A stretch of 64,000 bases of DNA, from contig JAZARR010000033.1 in assembly GCA_037389465.1 (NCBI GenBank), positions 930,001-994,000 on the forward strand. The letters are read 5' to 3'. The DNA is from Baylisascaris procyonis (Eukaryota > Nematoda > Chromadorea > Rhabditida > Ascarididae). The notes below the pieces were generated by a model, which saw nothing but the letters and a program-made list of their open reading frames with translations, was not told the DNA's origin and ran no database searches. Numbering within the stretch: the first letter of the stretch is position 1; each line of letters opens with the position of its first letter. Positions 63,903 through 64,000 of the stretch are shown piece after piece. Both the position numbers and the translations under genes were made by a program.

Positions 63903-63965
63903 CACGTTTACTTAGTGGTTAAAGTATTCGCTCGGCAGGCGAATGTTCACGGGTTCTTACGTATC
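63903..63965 (+). repeat. tRNA-like sequence, degenerate
   Basis: TTAGTGGTTAAAGTA resembles a D-arm/A-box. TTCGC-TCGGCAG-GCGAA forms a perfect 5-bp anticodon-type stem with a seven-base loop, and CACGGGTTCTTAC resembles a decayed B-box. The loop lacks T at the invariant position 33 and there is no acceptor stem, so it is probably a tRNA pseudogene or SINE head, in the intron after the last visible pyruvate kinase exon. Confidence 0.4.
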
Positions 63966-64000
63966 TGCAAGAACTGTTTTTATTGGTCATGAGGTAATCT

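Overview
The window looks like nematode nuclear DNA: AT-rich, gene-poor, with intron-rich genes and no bacterial-style ORF packing. The best organismal clue is the ferritin, whose C-terminal half ([24 protein letters not shown]) follows the pattern I know from nematode ferritins. Exon 1 of the pyruvate kinase model follows a TTTTCAG-type acceptor that could be a trans-splice site. The species cannot be named from this sequence.

I built exon models by requiring homology, splice sites and reading-frame phase to agree. From left to right: (1) 1-6753 (+), the C-terminal ~418 codons of an ELMO/CED-12 protein in nine exons. (2) 6754-14307, intergenic, with a perfect hairpin, a CR1-like retrotransposon 3' end, an orphan exon candidate and a second long hairpin. 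(3) 14308-15884 (-), a three-exon gene I interpret as a TP53INP/DOR-type autophagy regulator with an LC3/Atg8-interacting motif. (4) 15885-33037, gene-poor, with a few unassigned ORFs, a tRNA-like sequence and a mariner/Tc-type transposase relic. (5) 33038-37735 (+), a complete four-exon ferroxidase-type ferritin, with a hAT-like MITE in intron 1. (6) 37736-47227, mostly empty, with an intact solo LTR flanked by a 4-bp target duplication. (7) 47228-47731 (-), two exons of an unrecognised gene. (8) 49850-50172, a broken mariner transposase end. (9) 51569-64000 (+), the 5' end of a pyruvate kinase gene with an unusually long N-terminal part and an 8.8-kb intron, running off the right edge.

The four recognisable genes (engulfment/Rac signalling, autophagy, iron storage, glycolysis) do not form an operon or pathway; spacing is several to many kilobases. 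Unusual points are two GC-AG introns, both forced by reading-frame phase, homopolymeric G/C tracts of 11-21 bases in AT-rich DNA, and the TP53INP-like gene. I found no CRISPR, no bacterial-type system and no convincing complete novel system.
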